A stretch of DNA of 64,000 bases from Coprinellus micaceus (lineage: Eukaryota > Basidiomycota > Agaricomycetes > Agaricales > Psathyrellaceae), in assembly GCA_951394405.1 (NCBI GenBank), contig OX596338.1, positions 868,001 to 932,000 on the forward strand, written 5' to 3'. Below are positions 24,690 to 37,650 of this stretch, one piece after another (the stretch's first letter is position 1; each line of letters starts with the position of its first letter). A program made the position numbers and the translations under genes. The notes beneath the pieces are model-generated. The model was not told the DNA's origin. It worked only from the letters and a program-made list of their open reading frames with translations, and did not search any database.

Positions 24690-27600
24690 CTATGAAGGGT
24701 CCTTTTTTCTCCGAAGGCTCTTTGGCAGCGTCAACCTCTTACCCATCCTACCTTTGGTGGGCGTCCCATGTTGAGGCAACGATTGTTTACTCATTCGCCT
24801 CTCCGATAGATTCGTCTGCATGCGCTGAATAGCCACACCCCCCTCCTCCATTGAGAAGTCAAAGCCGCGATGTTGCGAGGTAACACCAGTGGACATGTCC
24901 GTCCGGCTGGCCCCTCTCCATTCACCAGAGGGTCGAGCGACAGGTGGCAGGGAGGACATGCTTTCACGACGTACACTTCTTGACGCCGCGGACTCCGGTC
25001 TTCGAAGTTGTGCGAGAGGGTGGTAATCAAGCTCTTCCATGGATTCCCGCCGAAGCTCAGCCCCAGGATTGTATTTCCGCACGTATCGGACGATGTCGAT
25101 GTCGTCCGGGAAGTACCCCATCTTGATGGCCTTGTAGAGATATCGGGGGAGGAGGCAGAGCAGGATGGTGACCGGCAGGGCGAGCCAGTACAGCGCTGAC
25201 GGGAAGAGGAAGTGGTTGTTGCCGTAGACGGGTGTGACGAACCAGCCAGGAGCGATGGTATTGTAGATTGCCTACATGGCAAGTGTCAGTATGAGAAGAA
25301 TCTCATGGAGAGAATGCAACGCACCGTGTATACCCAAATCAAGACGTCGCCAAGGAGCACAGCGAAAAACACCCAACCAGTCCAGGTATTGGTGTTCAGG
25401 CCGTTGAAGAAGTTGGCGGTGAAGGCCGCAGAGAACGCCATGGTGGTTGAGAACTCATATTGCGACACTTGCCAACCATCGTCCCGACCTGACACGGTGA
25501 CATAGCTGTACATGATGATGAAGTAGATGATGGCGGACTGGCGAAGTGCGAGTTAGAATTGGCTTTAATCTGGCGGAGGAAGTGAAGAACGCACCTGGAG
25601 GACACCCTCGAACATGAAGATGGCGAAAAGCTTGATACCAAAATGGCGACCCTCTCGCCCAAACCGGTAGAGTTCGGGGAAAGCCATCAAATCGTGATCA
25701 TCTTGAGGGGGAGGATTAGACACGGGAAGCTTGTGGAGGGGGGATAAGCGTACCTGCTAACCGATCGAACAAACCAATGGCAATGACGGGGGCGATGGTC
25801 CAGAAAGAATTCCAGAAAAGGAGGTAGGTATATTCGAGGACACTGTAGACGGCGAAGATGAGCGGTCTGGCATGCCGGGTCCCTGGAAAGATTACGCACT
25901 AGTTTGAACTCCAGGCACAATAGATTTGGAACCACCATAGCACGCCGATACACACGATGTTCTTGTAGAAGAAGTTGAGAATCCTAGGGTGAGTGCGGGT
26001 CAGAGGAATGGAAACGGTCGTTAAAAGAGTGGCCACACTCACATGTTTCCGTTGCGGTAATATGACCAGTGCCCATGAACAAGCAACAGCCGCTTGAGGA
26101 ACCGGAACTGTAGACTAGGTCAGCCCTAAGGCATAGAGACACCAGTGGCACCATAGCGTACCTGGGCTATTGCGTAGTCCGACGAGTTCACAGCCTGGAG
26201 ACCCTCTTCACCAGAGATACCCACACCAACATCAGCCGCCTGAATCATACTGACATCGTTGGCACCATCTCCAATCGCCAGCGTCATCGCGCCAATGCCA
26301 TCCTTGACAAGCTTCACGATCAAAGCCTTCTGCAAGGGCGACACCCGACAACAAATAACACCTTCGCAACACATAGCCAAGGAGAGGAGCAGATTCTTGT
26401 GTTCTTCGTCCGCAAGAGCCTAGGAAGCCCGAGTTAGTTTGAGGTGGTAGACGTTCAGAACCGATGGCTTACCACTTGCAATCCAGGGCCGTCAATGACC
26501 AAGACGAACCCACCAGGCCGTTCCCCATTCTGGCTCCCGACTATCGACGAGATACCAGTGTCGAACCGCCTCAATGCCCCACCTGCAGGCCTCACACTTT
26601 GGCTCGAGTTCCGTCTCGAAGTCGAGTTTTTCCGTGAGGTGACGGGTTTGGGCAAGGACGTTGTACGGTCCAAGTCCTTGACCTCACCCTTTTCGTCGAC
26701 GATCCCGCTTCCAGGGAAGAACTCCTCCACGGCGTATATTAGTTGGTCGTATACTGGTCGACCGTCGTTGCCCCCGCGAATGACAATGATGTTCGAGTCC
26801 CGTCCGATAAGGTTGGTACTGTGACCGATAGCTGAGGTGGAATCAAATCATTAGGCTCTCGCTCTAGCGGCAGAGAGAGGCGACGTACCAATGGCGGTTT
26901 CTAGCTTGTCTCCAGTGGCGACCCAAATCTTAATGCCCGCCTTCTTGAGGTCAGCGATGGTTTCTGGAACGCCATCCTGAAGCTTATCCTCGATAGCTGT
27001 GGCTCCAAGTAGCCGAAGGTCCTGTTCTAGCTCGCTGCACACCGCTTCGATCTTCTCCTCACGATCATCGAGGGAAATCGTAGCTTCGTGGTATCGTTCT
27101 GCCCAGGCCTGGTAGTAATCGTCTGCAACAACTTGTCAGTATCCTCGAATGCGATGCGTATGATTTGGAGAGGCACGCACCAGAAACGACTTTATACGCC
27201 AGTGTCAACGTCCTCAACCCTTCACTCGCGAAATCATCGAGGGCCTTCTCCGTCTGTTTCTTCAACTCATCCCCCGTCCCCTTCTTCAGCCTCTCAAAGA
27301 TAACGTTATCAGCTCCCTTCGTCATCAAGAACAGCCTATTATCGTCACCATCCAACTTCCTCACAACCACACTCATCCTCTTCCTGGCGCTCGTGAATTC
27401 CAGGATATTGAGAAGCTCGTACCGCTCCAAACCCTCCGCAGCGGCAGTGGTCCCAGTAGTGTCCAAGGAGTCCTTCTTCGTGGTCTCCGACACCGACACC
27501 ACATCCCTCTCCACCGCCGGGCTCGAGGAACCAGAGAACGGCGTCTGGAGCATAAGAATCTCGCGATCACGGCCCCGGAACACAAAGCCCATATCCGCTG

Positions 27601-29887
27601 CAGCCTGAACAAGCGCAGCCTCGTCAGGACTCTGCGCCTTGTACTCGATGACGCCCGTCACCGGATCCACACTGGTCAGGACGGTGTGGCACAGTGCAAG
27701 GACCGAGAAAAAGCCATTGAGCAACCGAGCATGGGCCGCTTCAGCAGAGGACGGCTCAGCGTTCATCGAGTCCTGCAAGTCCTTCGATAGTTCGACATCG
27801 TGGAAGTGGACCCGGGCCTTGGACTTGGTGGCTTCTAGAGGATCAGGGATGTCGGACTCGCCGGACCTCTTCGGCTTGTCTGGGTTGGTGGAAGAGCCGG
27901 CGGAGGTTGTGCTGACGTCTGCAGGGGGGATATCTTTGTGGTCGCCTGTCTTGCTGGGGTCGATGACGTCCGGCAAGGGCTTGAGAGTTTCTACACCTTT
28001 CTCTGCAAGTCCCTCTTCCTCCATACTTGGGTCGCCGTGGTACGACTTGCCACCGATGCAGCATTTCCGGAAGACCATGGCATTCTACCCACAACGATAA
28101 GCGACCCGAAATTAACAAATTCATGAAAAACGCCACTCACTTGCGTCAACGTCCCCGTCTTGTCAGAGAAAATGTACTCAATCTGACCCAGGTCATCAGA
28201 CAAGTTCCAGCTCCTCGCCACCGTCGCCTGGTCCGTCTTCTTGTAATAAATCTCCGAGTCAAAGTAGATGAACGCAGCTTGACAGGTCCGTACAAACTCG
28301 ATGGAGATGTACAGCGAGATAGGGACGATGTTCTGGAATCTATAGGCGATAGTCGCAGTAGGGAGGGGGTCAGAGTGGCTCGCTTGTTTAGAGGAAGAAG
28401 CAAACGGAAGTCTGGGGTAGGAATACGTACGTGATAAGGGCGAAGAAGAATGTGATGAGACCGTTGATAGAGGGATTGTCCCCGGGCCTGTTCGCCCAGA
28501 ATAACCAGGGAGCTCCAGGATAATCCCGGCGTTCCAACACTGAATCGACGATTGCACACGCGATGGCCATCAATGCAAGAATCATCAGGTTGGCGAATCT
28601 ATTGAATTGAGGGATTAGCCTCAAGTAACCGTAACGAAGAAGGGACCTGACAACATACACTTGCGGGTTCATTTGCCTCTCGACCTTGCTCCTTTTACTA
28701 GGCGTTCCCCCTGAATTCATAACGATCCTGCTATCGGCGCCGGTGTATATGACGACGCCGATGATCCATTTCGTGTTCCGGAGCACGGTGCCTCTGAGGA
28801 GGACATTCTGCATGTCGACCGAGAACATCTCCTCGCCCACCCTAACCGCGGCATTCAGCCTGTACATATTCACATCAGGTCTGTCACAATCAATCCTGAA
28901 GCGATTGTGCGGCGAAGAACAGTCGGTGGCGGAGCGGATATGAGTGAGCGCTTGTACGGCGTTCCGGGATTTGAGGTTGGTCTCCCCATCGAGGTTCTTG
29001 GTCTCCACAAACGCGACGTTCTCGTCCTCGGAGGTTGCGCAGATGAGTACGTCGGCCGGGAGGGACTCGTCGTCCATGATCTTGACATAATCGCCGACCG
29101 CGATGTCTTCCCAAGGTGTCTTCCGCCAATGAGGTTTGCTGGTATCTTTGCGATGGAGGTGGGGTAAATGAGGGCCGTGGTGTTCTTCGACTTCATCCAT
29201 CGAGATGGCGTCCGAGTCGTACGCCGGGTCGTGTGGTGGGACGTTCGACGTAACCCCAGCCAACTCCTCCCCTCCGGTGTTGGCATTTGTGACCTTCTGG
29301 CGTTTACTCCTCATCTTGGGAATCAGACCCCTTACGAAAGTCTTGGCCTTCTTCTCCATCGCATTGGGATTCGCCCAGCCCCCACCCGAGACGACACGCA
29401 CAGTCGTATGGTTGACCCGCCGGTCGGACTGGTGCCGCTTGACATCTTCGTAGGCATCCTTAGCGGCAGTGATGGTCAAGACGATGAGCAACGGCAGAAT
29501 AACGAGACCGGGCGAAATCGTCGAGAACTTGTTGAAGAACTGGAGGATCGCAATGAACAGGAAGAACCTAAACCCACCCTCGTTAGCACACCAAACCCCC
29601 TTCAGAAGTAGAACGCAGACGCACACATTCGCAACCCTCCGAAACTGCTCCAACAAATTCCTCGGCAGAAAGGTGAGGACGGTGTACTTGGACGTGATCA
29701 CCTGGTTCGTCGCATAGACATGGTCCTTGCGAACCCTCCCTCGATGGTCGACATAGTCCTCGGGCAGGTTCTCATTCACAAACACCGTCCTCCTCGGGCC
29801 CGGCTCCCTCTTCTTCGAAAACAAATCCTCCACCTTCCAATCCGCAAACCTCCCATACCACCGCGTAATCTTGCTCTGCTTCTTCAT
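24690..29887 (-). CDS. DNF1: Dnf-type phospholipid-translocating P4-ATPase (flippase)
   Basis: P4-ATPase that moves phospholipids from the outer to the cytosolic leaflet, probably at the plasma membrane or endosomes, with a Cdc50-type partner. Start ATG at 29885-29887; exon 1 is 29625-29887, and the next exon begins at 29567 and joins to read [15 protein letters not shown]. The stop is at 24690. Visible motifs are the P4 N-terminal region ([20 protein letters not shown]), the actuator loop ([12 protein letters not shown], the DGET signature of flippases), the phosphorylation site DKTGTLT at 28144-28164, and [19 protein letters not shown] with GDGAND at 26255-26272. The C-terminal membrane helices are followed by the basic tail [12 protein letters not shown]. 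The long N-domain insert and the tail point to the Dnf1/Dnf2 class rather than Drs2. About ten introns of roughly 50-80 bp separate the exons; not every border was fixed. Confidence 0.93.
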
Positions 29888-30952
29888 GACGCCGTCAGAA
29901 CCCCCCGCACACGTACGTATGACGAAGGTGGTAGGCGTCTAAACGCGAAAGCCTAAGTTAAAAGGTCTTCCTGACCCCTCTAATCCGTCGGTTTCGCGCC
30001 CTTGCAGAAAAAGTAGCCCACTTCCACAGCACCTCTCTCCTCGGTCAATGGCACCTTCCGGTATTAGAGTGGAGTACGAATGCACAGGCGTCTAGTGTCG
30101 TCAAGAAAGTGGTCGTGCGTGCTGTCTTCGGGCCAAGAAATCAAGCCGACATGTCCAAGGACGGGGGGAGAGGGTCCAAGGGGGGACTCGAGTAGCAGGG
30201 GAACGAGCAAAGGACAGAGGCAAGAGGCAGCAGCAGTATGGGTCCGTCGGGGTCGCTGACACACCTGACAAATACCGCCTGACATCACTGCTCTTGTATT
30301 GCGGCCGTTGACGAACCGAGGCCAACATACACCCATAAATTCTGAATCCAGCTCTAATGAAACAGATGAAACCAATTGCTGGGACCGCGCAATACGCGCA
30401 GTAAAATCCTGCAGTGCAGCTCGTGCCTGGCCGCAATCTCGCAGCCCCCTGCGCAGTGAGACTCGCCTGTTTGAGTGAGGACGGCCACCCCGGTCTGAGG
30501 TGACGTGGTTTTTTGGGCGCTCGGCAGGACTCCCACAACTGCTCCCAAGATGGTGGCGAAGAGGAGCATTTGAAAACATGACTCAACTTTGGTGCCTCAT
30601 GGCATCCCACCGCCGGCCCATCACCATCATCCAGTAAGCTGCGCTGACAGTGGTATATTTTCGTACAAATAATGAAGAAAAAATAGGAAGAGAAGTAACG
30701 AATGTAGTGCGTTCATGACATCGGGAGGGGGGTAGTTGCGCGTAACCAGAAAGGGTCGGAGAATCCAGAAATAAGGAGGGAGGGAGACGAGACAAAAGCG
30801 TCTTAACTTAAGTAGATGGGAAAGACGCGTAGGCCACGGGGGTAGTGAGGGATGCCCAGAGTTCAAAGAGTAGTATAGGGTATCAAGCAGCCAAGATTAC
30901 AGTAAAGGAGTCGAAATCGGAACAGAAATGTGAACAGGAGAAAAACACACGA
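29888..30952. other. Spacer between the flippase start and the septin stop
   Basis: The 1.07 kb between two minus-strand genes should contain the flippase promoter and leader and the septin 3' region. Overlapping minus-strand open frames near 30064-30610 resemble no protein I recognise, and they differ from one another only by frame, so they look like chance. No RNA gene or repeat was seen. Confidence 0.4.
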
Positions 30953-32380
30953 TCACTGCTGAGAAGTGTTCGCAGCAGGGCGCGCATTAACACCCTCCTT
31001 GAGCGCAAGCAGCTGCTTCGACCGGAACGCCTCGTAATGGATCTGCGCAGTCGTCTCAATGAGGTCTTGCAAGTGTGTCCTGGTAAGGAAGTTTCGGAGG
31101 TGCACGAATTCGCAGTGGTTGGGGTCCTCCACATTGACGACTCCCCAGCGAGTCTTGCGGCCGCGGACAGACTTGCCGTCGATGATAACGTTGTTCTCCG
31201 AGCCGACGACAGCGAAAGGAACGACCTCCTGTGTATGGCATCAATAAATGCTAATGAGGGGAACGAAGACTCCGACGCACCCGAATGCTCTCGTTCAGCT
31301 GAATCTCCTCCTCCTCATCCTCATCCGTGTCAAAGGGGTAAAGGCGGATGTTGTGGTAGATCAACTCTTCCCGAATCTACGCGTCAAAATATATCAGCCT
31401 CATCAATCCCAATGCCATGTCCCTCCACACACTCACCCTAGCCTTGAAGTTCTCCCTCTCCTCCAGAGTCAAGCTATCAGCCTTGGCGATAACAGGCACG
31501 ACATTAACGACCTCGCTGAGCTTCTTCATCACAATCACGTCAATGGGGCGGAGACTGTGGCCGGTGGGGCTGATGAAGTAGAGGCAGCAGTGGATACGGG
31601 TGTCCTGGATGTAGCGGTCACGCATAGCGGTGAGCTCCTTGCGAAGGTACGCGCTGTGCTGGTCCTTGATGTACTTGATGATCGGGTCCCAGCTACACGC
31701 TCGCCGTCAGCTTCCATTCCCCCCTCTCCTTCCCTAGATAGGGACGCACCATCCCTCGTTATTGACCTGGTCCGCAAACCCAGGCGTATCAACAATGTTC
31801 AAACGAAGCTTGACACCATTCTCAACAATAACTATCCCCCACAAACCACCAACGACGCGTCAAGAAAAGAGCCAATCCCAAATAATCTCGTAAGCCCGCC
31901 ATACACGTAAAACAGTTGGGAACGCAAGAACGCACCATGGGAAACTGCCTGAATCTCCGTCGTCTGCCTGACGGGCTCGTCCGCGGTGAAGCGACCCTTC
32001 GAGTCCATCAAATGCGAGGCGAAGATGGTGTTGATGAGGGTCGACTTTCCAAGTCCCGTCTGGCCTACAATCACCCTTAGAATCAATACCCAAGCTCCCA
32101 CCAAATTCGAAGCACAACAGCGGGCCTGGGAAGACCGACGAGGGATCCGCAACGATGCGCCAGCACACCACGCCAACCACCAGCCCCAGACACCCCTCGC
32201 GACGTGTCACGCTGTCCGCCTCTCCCCCTATCCCAAATGCCCTTGCGGTACGTGAAGGAAGGGAGACTCACCGACGAGGATGACATTGAACTGGAAACCA
32301 CGCTTCAAGAGCTTGTGCTCGATCTGCTGGGTGATAGAGTCGAAACCGACGTAGGACTGGGCACGGATTTCTTCAGTCAT
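30953..32380 (-). CDS. CDC10: Septin, Cdc10 class
   Basis: GTP-binding septin that assembles into filaments at septa and growth sites. The start is the ATG at 32378-32380 (MTEEIRAQSYVGFDSITQQI). Exon 1 is 32272-32380; after an unusually long first intron (about 200 bp) the frame resumes as VGQTGLGKSTLINTIF, the P-loop (G1) joined across the splice. Later exons give VKLRLNIVDTPGFADQVNN (G3 DTPG), the septin motif RDRYIQDTRIHCCLYFI, VIAKADSLTLEER (G4 AKAD) and, near the end, FLTRTHLQDLIETTAQIHYE. The stop is at 30953-30955 after NARPAANTSQQ. The short C-terminus without a coiled coil, together with QIEHKLLKRGFQFNV and IHYEAFRSKQL, fits the Cdc10/Spn2 class rather than Cdc3, Cdc11 or Cdc12. Five or six exons. 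Confidence 0.9.
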
Positions 32381-33217
32381 TTTCGTGCTGTTATCGTCGA
32401 AACCAAATTCCATATCGCATGGCAAGTCGAAGAGCGGGTTATCGTCCAAGCGTTTCGCGGTCCATTATTGAATTGAGTTGCGTAGTATCCAACCATTCGG
32501 GAAAGAGGGGTCGAACATGGGGGTGTGATGAAGCAGATGAATTGAAAGCAATGCAACGTCCTAGTCAGCGTCAACCCCACATTTCAATGCGCAATACTCA
32601 CAGGGAACGAGACAGCGGCGGGCGTGGGGTCTACAGGGGGAGGGTGGTAAGAGCAGAGCGTCTGCTTAAAACGACACGACTTTGCGTCGCCATCGAAATT
32701 TGGATTTGGGTGGGAGGCCAAACAACCGCACACAACTCTGGTGGCACCTATCACTTAGGGGGCTTTCCTCAGATCCTCGTCCTCTGCTGGTTCAAGGCAC
32801 CCAGAAATTGCACAGACAGACGCTTCTTGTATTCAGTACACTATTCTACATATATTTGCATTTCTATTCCGTTTCTTCCCTCTTGCTCTTGCCCACTGGC
32901 CCAACCAATCACCGCCATCCCAAACTCTAAACCGAAGAAGCACACCTAGGGTCTAACACCACGCTAGCCATCCTAAGAATACCGTATACCTGGAGAAGGC
33001 CCCTGCACCCTCGATGAATCCACTTATCCCCGACCACGGCCAACCAACGGACTTCGACCCAGCAGAGTTGACTTAACCCGACGGATGTTTGATCACAGTT
33101 CAGAGCCGAGCCTGTATAAACCAAGGATTAAAGAGAAATATGATAAGTATACATATCCAGGAGGTAAAAGCGGTACTCAGCAAGACGAAATGCCAATGTA
33201 TAACGTGGTCCTCAAGG
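32381..33217. other. Septin upstream region and Aha1 3' flank
   Basis: The 0.84 kb between two minus-strand genes is the likely promoter and 5' leader of the septin gene, with the Aha1 3' region at the far end. The reading frame upstream of the septin ATG stays open to a TTG at 32449 but contains no ATG, so no extension is supported. Nothing else was recognised. Confidence 0.4.
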
Positions 33218-34632
33218 TCAAGGACGCACTGGAGGCGTTGAAGCAAAGTACGGCACGGAAAACGCGGCTGCGAGGACGAGCACGCCGACGATGGCCGCCG
33301 GGACCATATACGAAGATGAATTTTGGGACGACGGCGAGGCAGTCTTGGATGACTTGTGCCTTGACCGTTTTTGATGCGAAGAAGATGAAACGGAGGTGGA
33401 GGAAGAAGTAGGGTAAGAAACGGAAAGAGCTACATACCCGATGGACTTGAAGCCGTGGATGCTACACATGGAATTGGATCAGCACTTGCGGTAAGGGAGA
33501 GTATGAAAGAGTAACGTACTAGTATCCCTCGAGGTTACGCTTAATCTCGTCTTCCAATCCCTTCGGGACGCCATTGAGCGTGAACTTCACCGAGGTCGAG
33601 TCAGAGCCCTGGTTCAACGTAGTCGTAAGCGTCGCCGCGTGTCCTATTCACCCATTAGCGTCCCCCTCCACACACAGATCTCGCAACAATCACATACCAG
33701 AAGGCCACGTCGGCGACTGCAACGCCCAAGTCTGCACGATCTCCTTACCCGGGGTGAGGCTCACATACTTCCCCTTCACCCCACCCCCAAACAACGAATA
33801 CTCCGTATCGGGCTTCGCCTGGGACACAGCAGCATTCCTCGTCCACGCCGGAATCCTCTTCTCATCAGTAAGAAGCCCGTAGAGGTCGTCCGCAGAAGCC
33901 TGGAAGTTCCCTTCGACGACCGCGTCGGAGGTGTTCAAACTTTTCTTAGGTGCGGGGGCTTTGACGCCTGGGGCAGCAGCGGCCTTGGCGGCGGGAGCGG
34001 CAGAAGAGGAAGAGGCGGAGGCACCGCCGTTGGTGGGGGTGGCGGTCCCGCTGGCGGGGGTGTGGATGTCCTTGGCGTGGCTGTCGACGATGGCGGCGGG
34101 GAGACCCGAGAGCTTGGATTCGATGGACTTTTGGAGTGCAGACCTAGCGAGCTTGTATATGGCGTCTACCTCGGCGCTGGAGGAGGTATCGAGGGACCAG
34201 TTGAACTACACGAGAGTTAGAGAGATGCTGAATGAAAGAGAGAATGGATGACACGTACGAGGTAGTCAGAGAGACCATCGCAGATAATTTCATGGGAGAC
34301 CTCTGGGATCTGGAGCGTCCCTTTCACCTCCTGCGCGTCGCTCGTCGTTCCAACCCACTGCAATCGCACATCCACGTCGAAAATCGTGAGCAATCTTCCA
34401 CAAAATCAGCTTGAGCTATGTACACAAAGCGACATGAAGCGCACTTGGATTTCCGCTGGCCAAGCTCAACATCCCCTTCCACACTCGTCACCTTTGAAAT
34501 CGATACCGCCTGGCCCTCCTGGTCGCCAGTCACGGAGAGCCCAACGAGCTCGCGCGTGATCCACTCCTTCGCCCAGGGAGTGACATTTTTGTTCTTCCAG
34601 TGCCAGTTCGCTGTTGAAGGTGGGAGGGCCAT
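33218..34632 (-). CDS. AHA1: Aha1, activator of Hsp90 ATPase, with a hydrophobic C-terminal tail
   Basis: Co-chaperone that stimulates Hsp90 ATP hydrolysis. The start is the ATG at 34630-34632 (MALPPSTANWHWKNKNVTPW); this NWHWxxK start is the Aha1 N-terminal signature. The N-domain runs through WITRELVGLSV, VDVRLQWVGTTSDAQEVKG and EIICDGLSDYLF. A Ser/Ala/Pro-rich linker (around 33950-34050) leads to the C-terminal START-like domain: SADDLYGLLTDEKRIPAWTR, GGGVKGKYVSLTPGKEIVQ and GLEDEIKRNLEGYYIHGFKSIG. Instead of ending there, the frame runs on through a Ser-rich stretch and a hydrophobic segment, YMVPAAIVGVLVLAAAFSV, before the stop at 33218. A possible 78-bp intron (33360-33437) in this tail is a multiple of three with no stop, so the hydrophobic segment is kept whether it is spliced or not. 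Confidence 0.93.
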
Positions 34633-37600
34633 GTCTATGTGAGTCAGAAGTAGAGGGGATGGGATGAGTGCTGTAGATGGGACGAGATGACGTGCACAGA
34701 AATTTGGCGGCAGGCTACACGTATTTATTTGGCAACTCTGATCTCTTTCACCCCGTTCCAAGATGTTCTAGTAATTTCCACTCTCCTTGCATGCTCTGCT
34801 GCTGCCCTCTGCATCGACGCCTTCGGTGCACACCAATGCAGTATTGCCTGTGCTGGATCTTTCGAGGGGACCGTCCTGCTCGACTTGACGATGCGCAAAC
34901 GTCGGACCGCGCCGAGGGTCATCTGCATCTGGGATCTGGACGACGTGCGGCGCTCAGGGTGGCCCCACTAAACTCTACAGGCTATCAAATCGCATTCAAT
35001 TCTTTTCGTCGAAATTACGGTTGACTCGGACAACGTCAACTGGCCCTGACCCCCGCCCCGTCGGTCCGACCCGAGTCTATCCCGACCCTGAGGCTTGATA
35101 TGTCCCGTTCCGCGTTGAGCTCCGAGGTGGTATACCGGGGAAGCTAACCTCCAGTCCTCTCTTCGACGCCATCTGGTGGGTTTCACGGACCTGCAACGGT
35201 GGAAGAGACCGTGGTGCGCACGATGGCATAGAGGGGACGGAGAAGGGGGTAGCAATGGCAGACCGGACAGGCCATCGTTCGCACTTGATGCTCGGTTGAA
35301 TGGACGAGTCAGAGCCCTACGTCGGTCCGACTCCAGCGTCATCCCGACACTCCCCCGACCCTGAGGGTGATATGTCCCGTTCCGCACTGAGCTCCGAACC
35401 AGGAGTCCGAGTCGGCATAGCGGGTGAACTTGACCTCTTCGACGCTATATTCTGGTGGTCGCCACGAAGCTGGTTCTGCACGAAGGACCTCATAGTGGCT
35501 TTACAGGACCAGGGTGCTCACCATAACACAGAGGGGACTCTTGTAAAGACCTCTGCCAAGCCGACATCACAGCACCACGCCATTGGCCATCTTCGGTCGC
35601 CGCCGTCAGTATTTTTAACCGCATTTTTTCCTGATGAGCGGGACTAGGGATGATATCGCCTTGGCTTCACGGAGTCATCCGTGGGATCCTGGGCCGGAGT
35701 CGGTCAAGGGTCGCTAACCACGAACCCTCCTATACGTATGTCTTGGGGACAATCTCGAAGTTCGAAGCCAGCAAGGGTGCTTCGAGAAAGAGACGAACAC
35801 CTCTTCTTCATCGCCAGGGACTGGAATCGAGCCTACGCCAATCTAGAGTCAAAACGACGGAGGGAATCATACCCTTCCAGGAATGCGAGCATCGCGGTTG
35901 ACACCAGTCATCAGCGAACCCCGCTCTCCCACAGCAATTTACGGCTTCGACATACTGGGTACGCGTGCTGCGGGATCGCCGACCCTACCCTCTGGGGTAT
36001 GTTTATCACGACGTTACGACCAGCTCGCGACTTCCCTACTCGCCTTCAAGTTCCAGGTCTGACTCTGGACGTGTCTATACGTCTGAAAGCACTCTGAAAG
36101 GTGTCTGTCAGCCTTTCGACGAACTCCAATGCCTCATGGTTGGATGGGTTCTCTTTGCGAAGGGTGCTCTGGGGAAATCCGCACGCAACCCGCTGGTGTA
36201 TCCGTTTGTATCGCGTATTTCGTTCGGAGAAGGTCCGATGGGTCTCCACAAATAGATCACTGTACGTGAAGTAGCGCGCCCCGACGCATCGTACTGTCTC
36301 CGTGTCCTGCGGGAATATGCTCTCCGAACGCGGGGACCTTCATTCAAATAATCCTATTGTCGTCCCTCTCGCCCCACAATCCCTGTAGGGGCCCTTTCCA
36401 CTTCACAATTTCGAGACAATTGATCCTCCGATAATCCCCTCTGCCGCTTGTTTTCCGAGGTGCTAGCTCTCCCAATAGATTATTTTCACCATCTAGAGCC
36501 TATTCTGTGGGGTTCATGTAATTGTAGAATTTGTATTGAGGATTAGAATGGCGAGTGCTTGGAGTCGCAAGAACAAAAAGCAAGATCTCTGTCACCCTGA
36601 ACGTCCATGATGGCGTGGGTTACCTCTCGTTCCGAGCAAGGGAGCGCCATCAAACGCGCTCTAAACGAGACCGCCATGATCTCATTTCCAGTCGAAATTG
36701 GTACCCTCTAAGCGCTCAATGGAATAGGCCCGGGACTTCATATCCTCAGGAACGAACCTCTTCGCAAATGGAGGGCGAAATGAACGGTAATGTAACACAG
36801 ATATTTCAAGATCATTCTGGCTGGGCTGACTCGTTCAGAAAGGTTGCGGTTCCCAGGGAGGGTCGACGGCGAGCGTTTGCCCAACCCTTGGAGCGTAGTT
36901 CGCCATGCCTACGAACACCTTGCGCTGCACGTTCTGGGTGTCCCCTCGTGGCCAAAGCGCCGTGCGCTCCAACGCGAAGTGGCCCAGGAGAGCGTCTACC
37001 CCGCAGTTTTGAAGCCCCGTTTTCGTCAACCTCTTTTTTCGCCGCTATTATCTCGCCGCGTACTGAGAGCGAAGCGCTTGTGGGAAACAACAGATAGCCC
37101 ACCGGGCTCATGGATTCCTTTTGTGTTTTGTCGGGGCATGTTGACCATGTTGGCTCCACACAAATCCAACGACTCTAGACCTCGCAACACCCTGACCGGT
37201 GAGTATCCGTTCTTCAAATATTGCATCATACCTGCAATCTCGGCTCTTTCGCATGCTGGTGACCTAACTTGACCGGTGATAGATTCAAAAAAAGCGGGCT
37301 GAACACAATGGTATCCCGCTCGCAGTCGCTTGCTACGTCAAGATTGGACTTTATCCGTCCCGATTTGCTCAGGGTTGGGATCTTCGTCACGTCGCGGTAC
37401 GTGCCGTAAACAAAAGGCCAGCACTCTGGACGCCCGTATACCGTAACGGGTCCGACATTTAAAAGAACCCGGACGCTTCGTAACATATCCCAGGTTTTCA
37501 TTCCCTCCCCTGCCTCGCTGCGAGTCTTCTGTTCCTAGGACTTGTGGTTCTCGACGAACCTTGTTCACGCTTCCTTCTCGACGATTTTCACGCCCCTTCC

Positions 37601-37650
37601 CTTCCCCCTTCTCTCCCAAGTTCCTCGTCGACGACGATCTCTGCCCCATC
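34633..37650. other. 3 kb spacer between Aha1 and the terpene synthase
   Basis: The genes on either side are transcribed away from this spacer, so it should contain both promoters. Apart from a degenerate direct repeat (35059-35541) I see no gene, no RNA and no recognisable transposon protein. The open frames in it are short and overlap in several frames. Confidence 0.45.
35059..35541. repeat. Degenerate direct repeat, two copies of about 180-220 bp
   Basis: Copy 1 (about 35059-35241) and copy 2 (about 35323-35541) share, in the same order, GTCGGTCCGAC, ATCCCGAC, CCGACCCTGAGG, GATATGTCCCGTTCCGC, TGAGCTCCGA, TCTTCGACGC, TCTGGTGG and AGAGGGGAC. Copy 2 has extra bases between these blocks. The copies lie head to tail about 265 bp apart and carry no open frame of note. 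They could be pieces of an old LTR or a promoter duplication. Confidence 0.6.

Noticed and set aside
29168..29611. Plus-strand open frames across the flippase gene
   Set aside because: They are shadows of the strongly supported P4-ATPase frame and have no motifs.
32378..32449. N-terminal extension of the septin to a TTG at 32449
   Set aside because: There is no ATG upstream in this frame; the ATG at 32380 gives the length expected for Cdc10-class septins.
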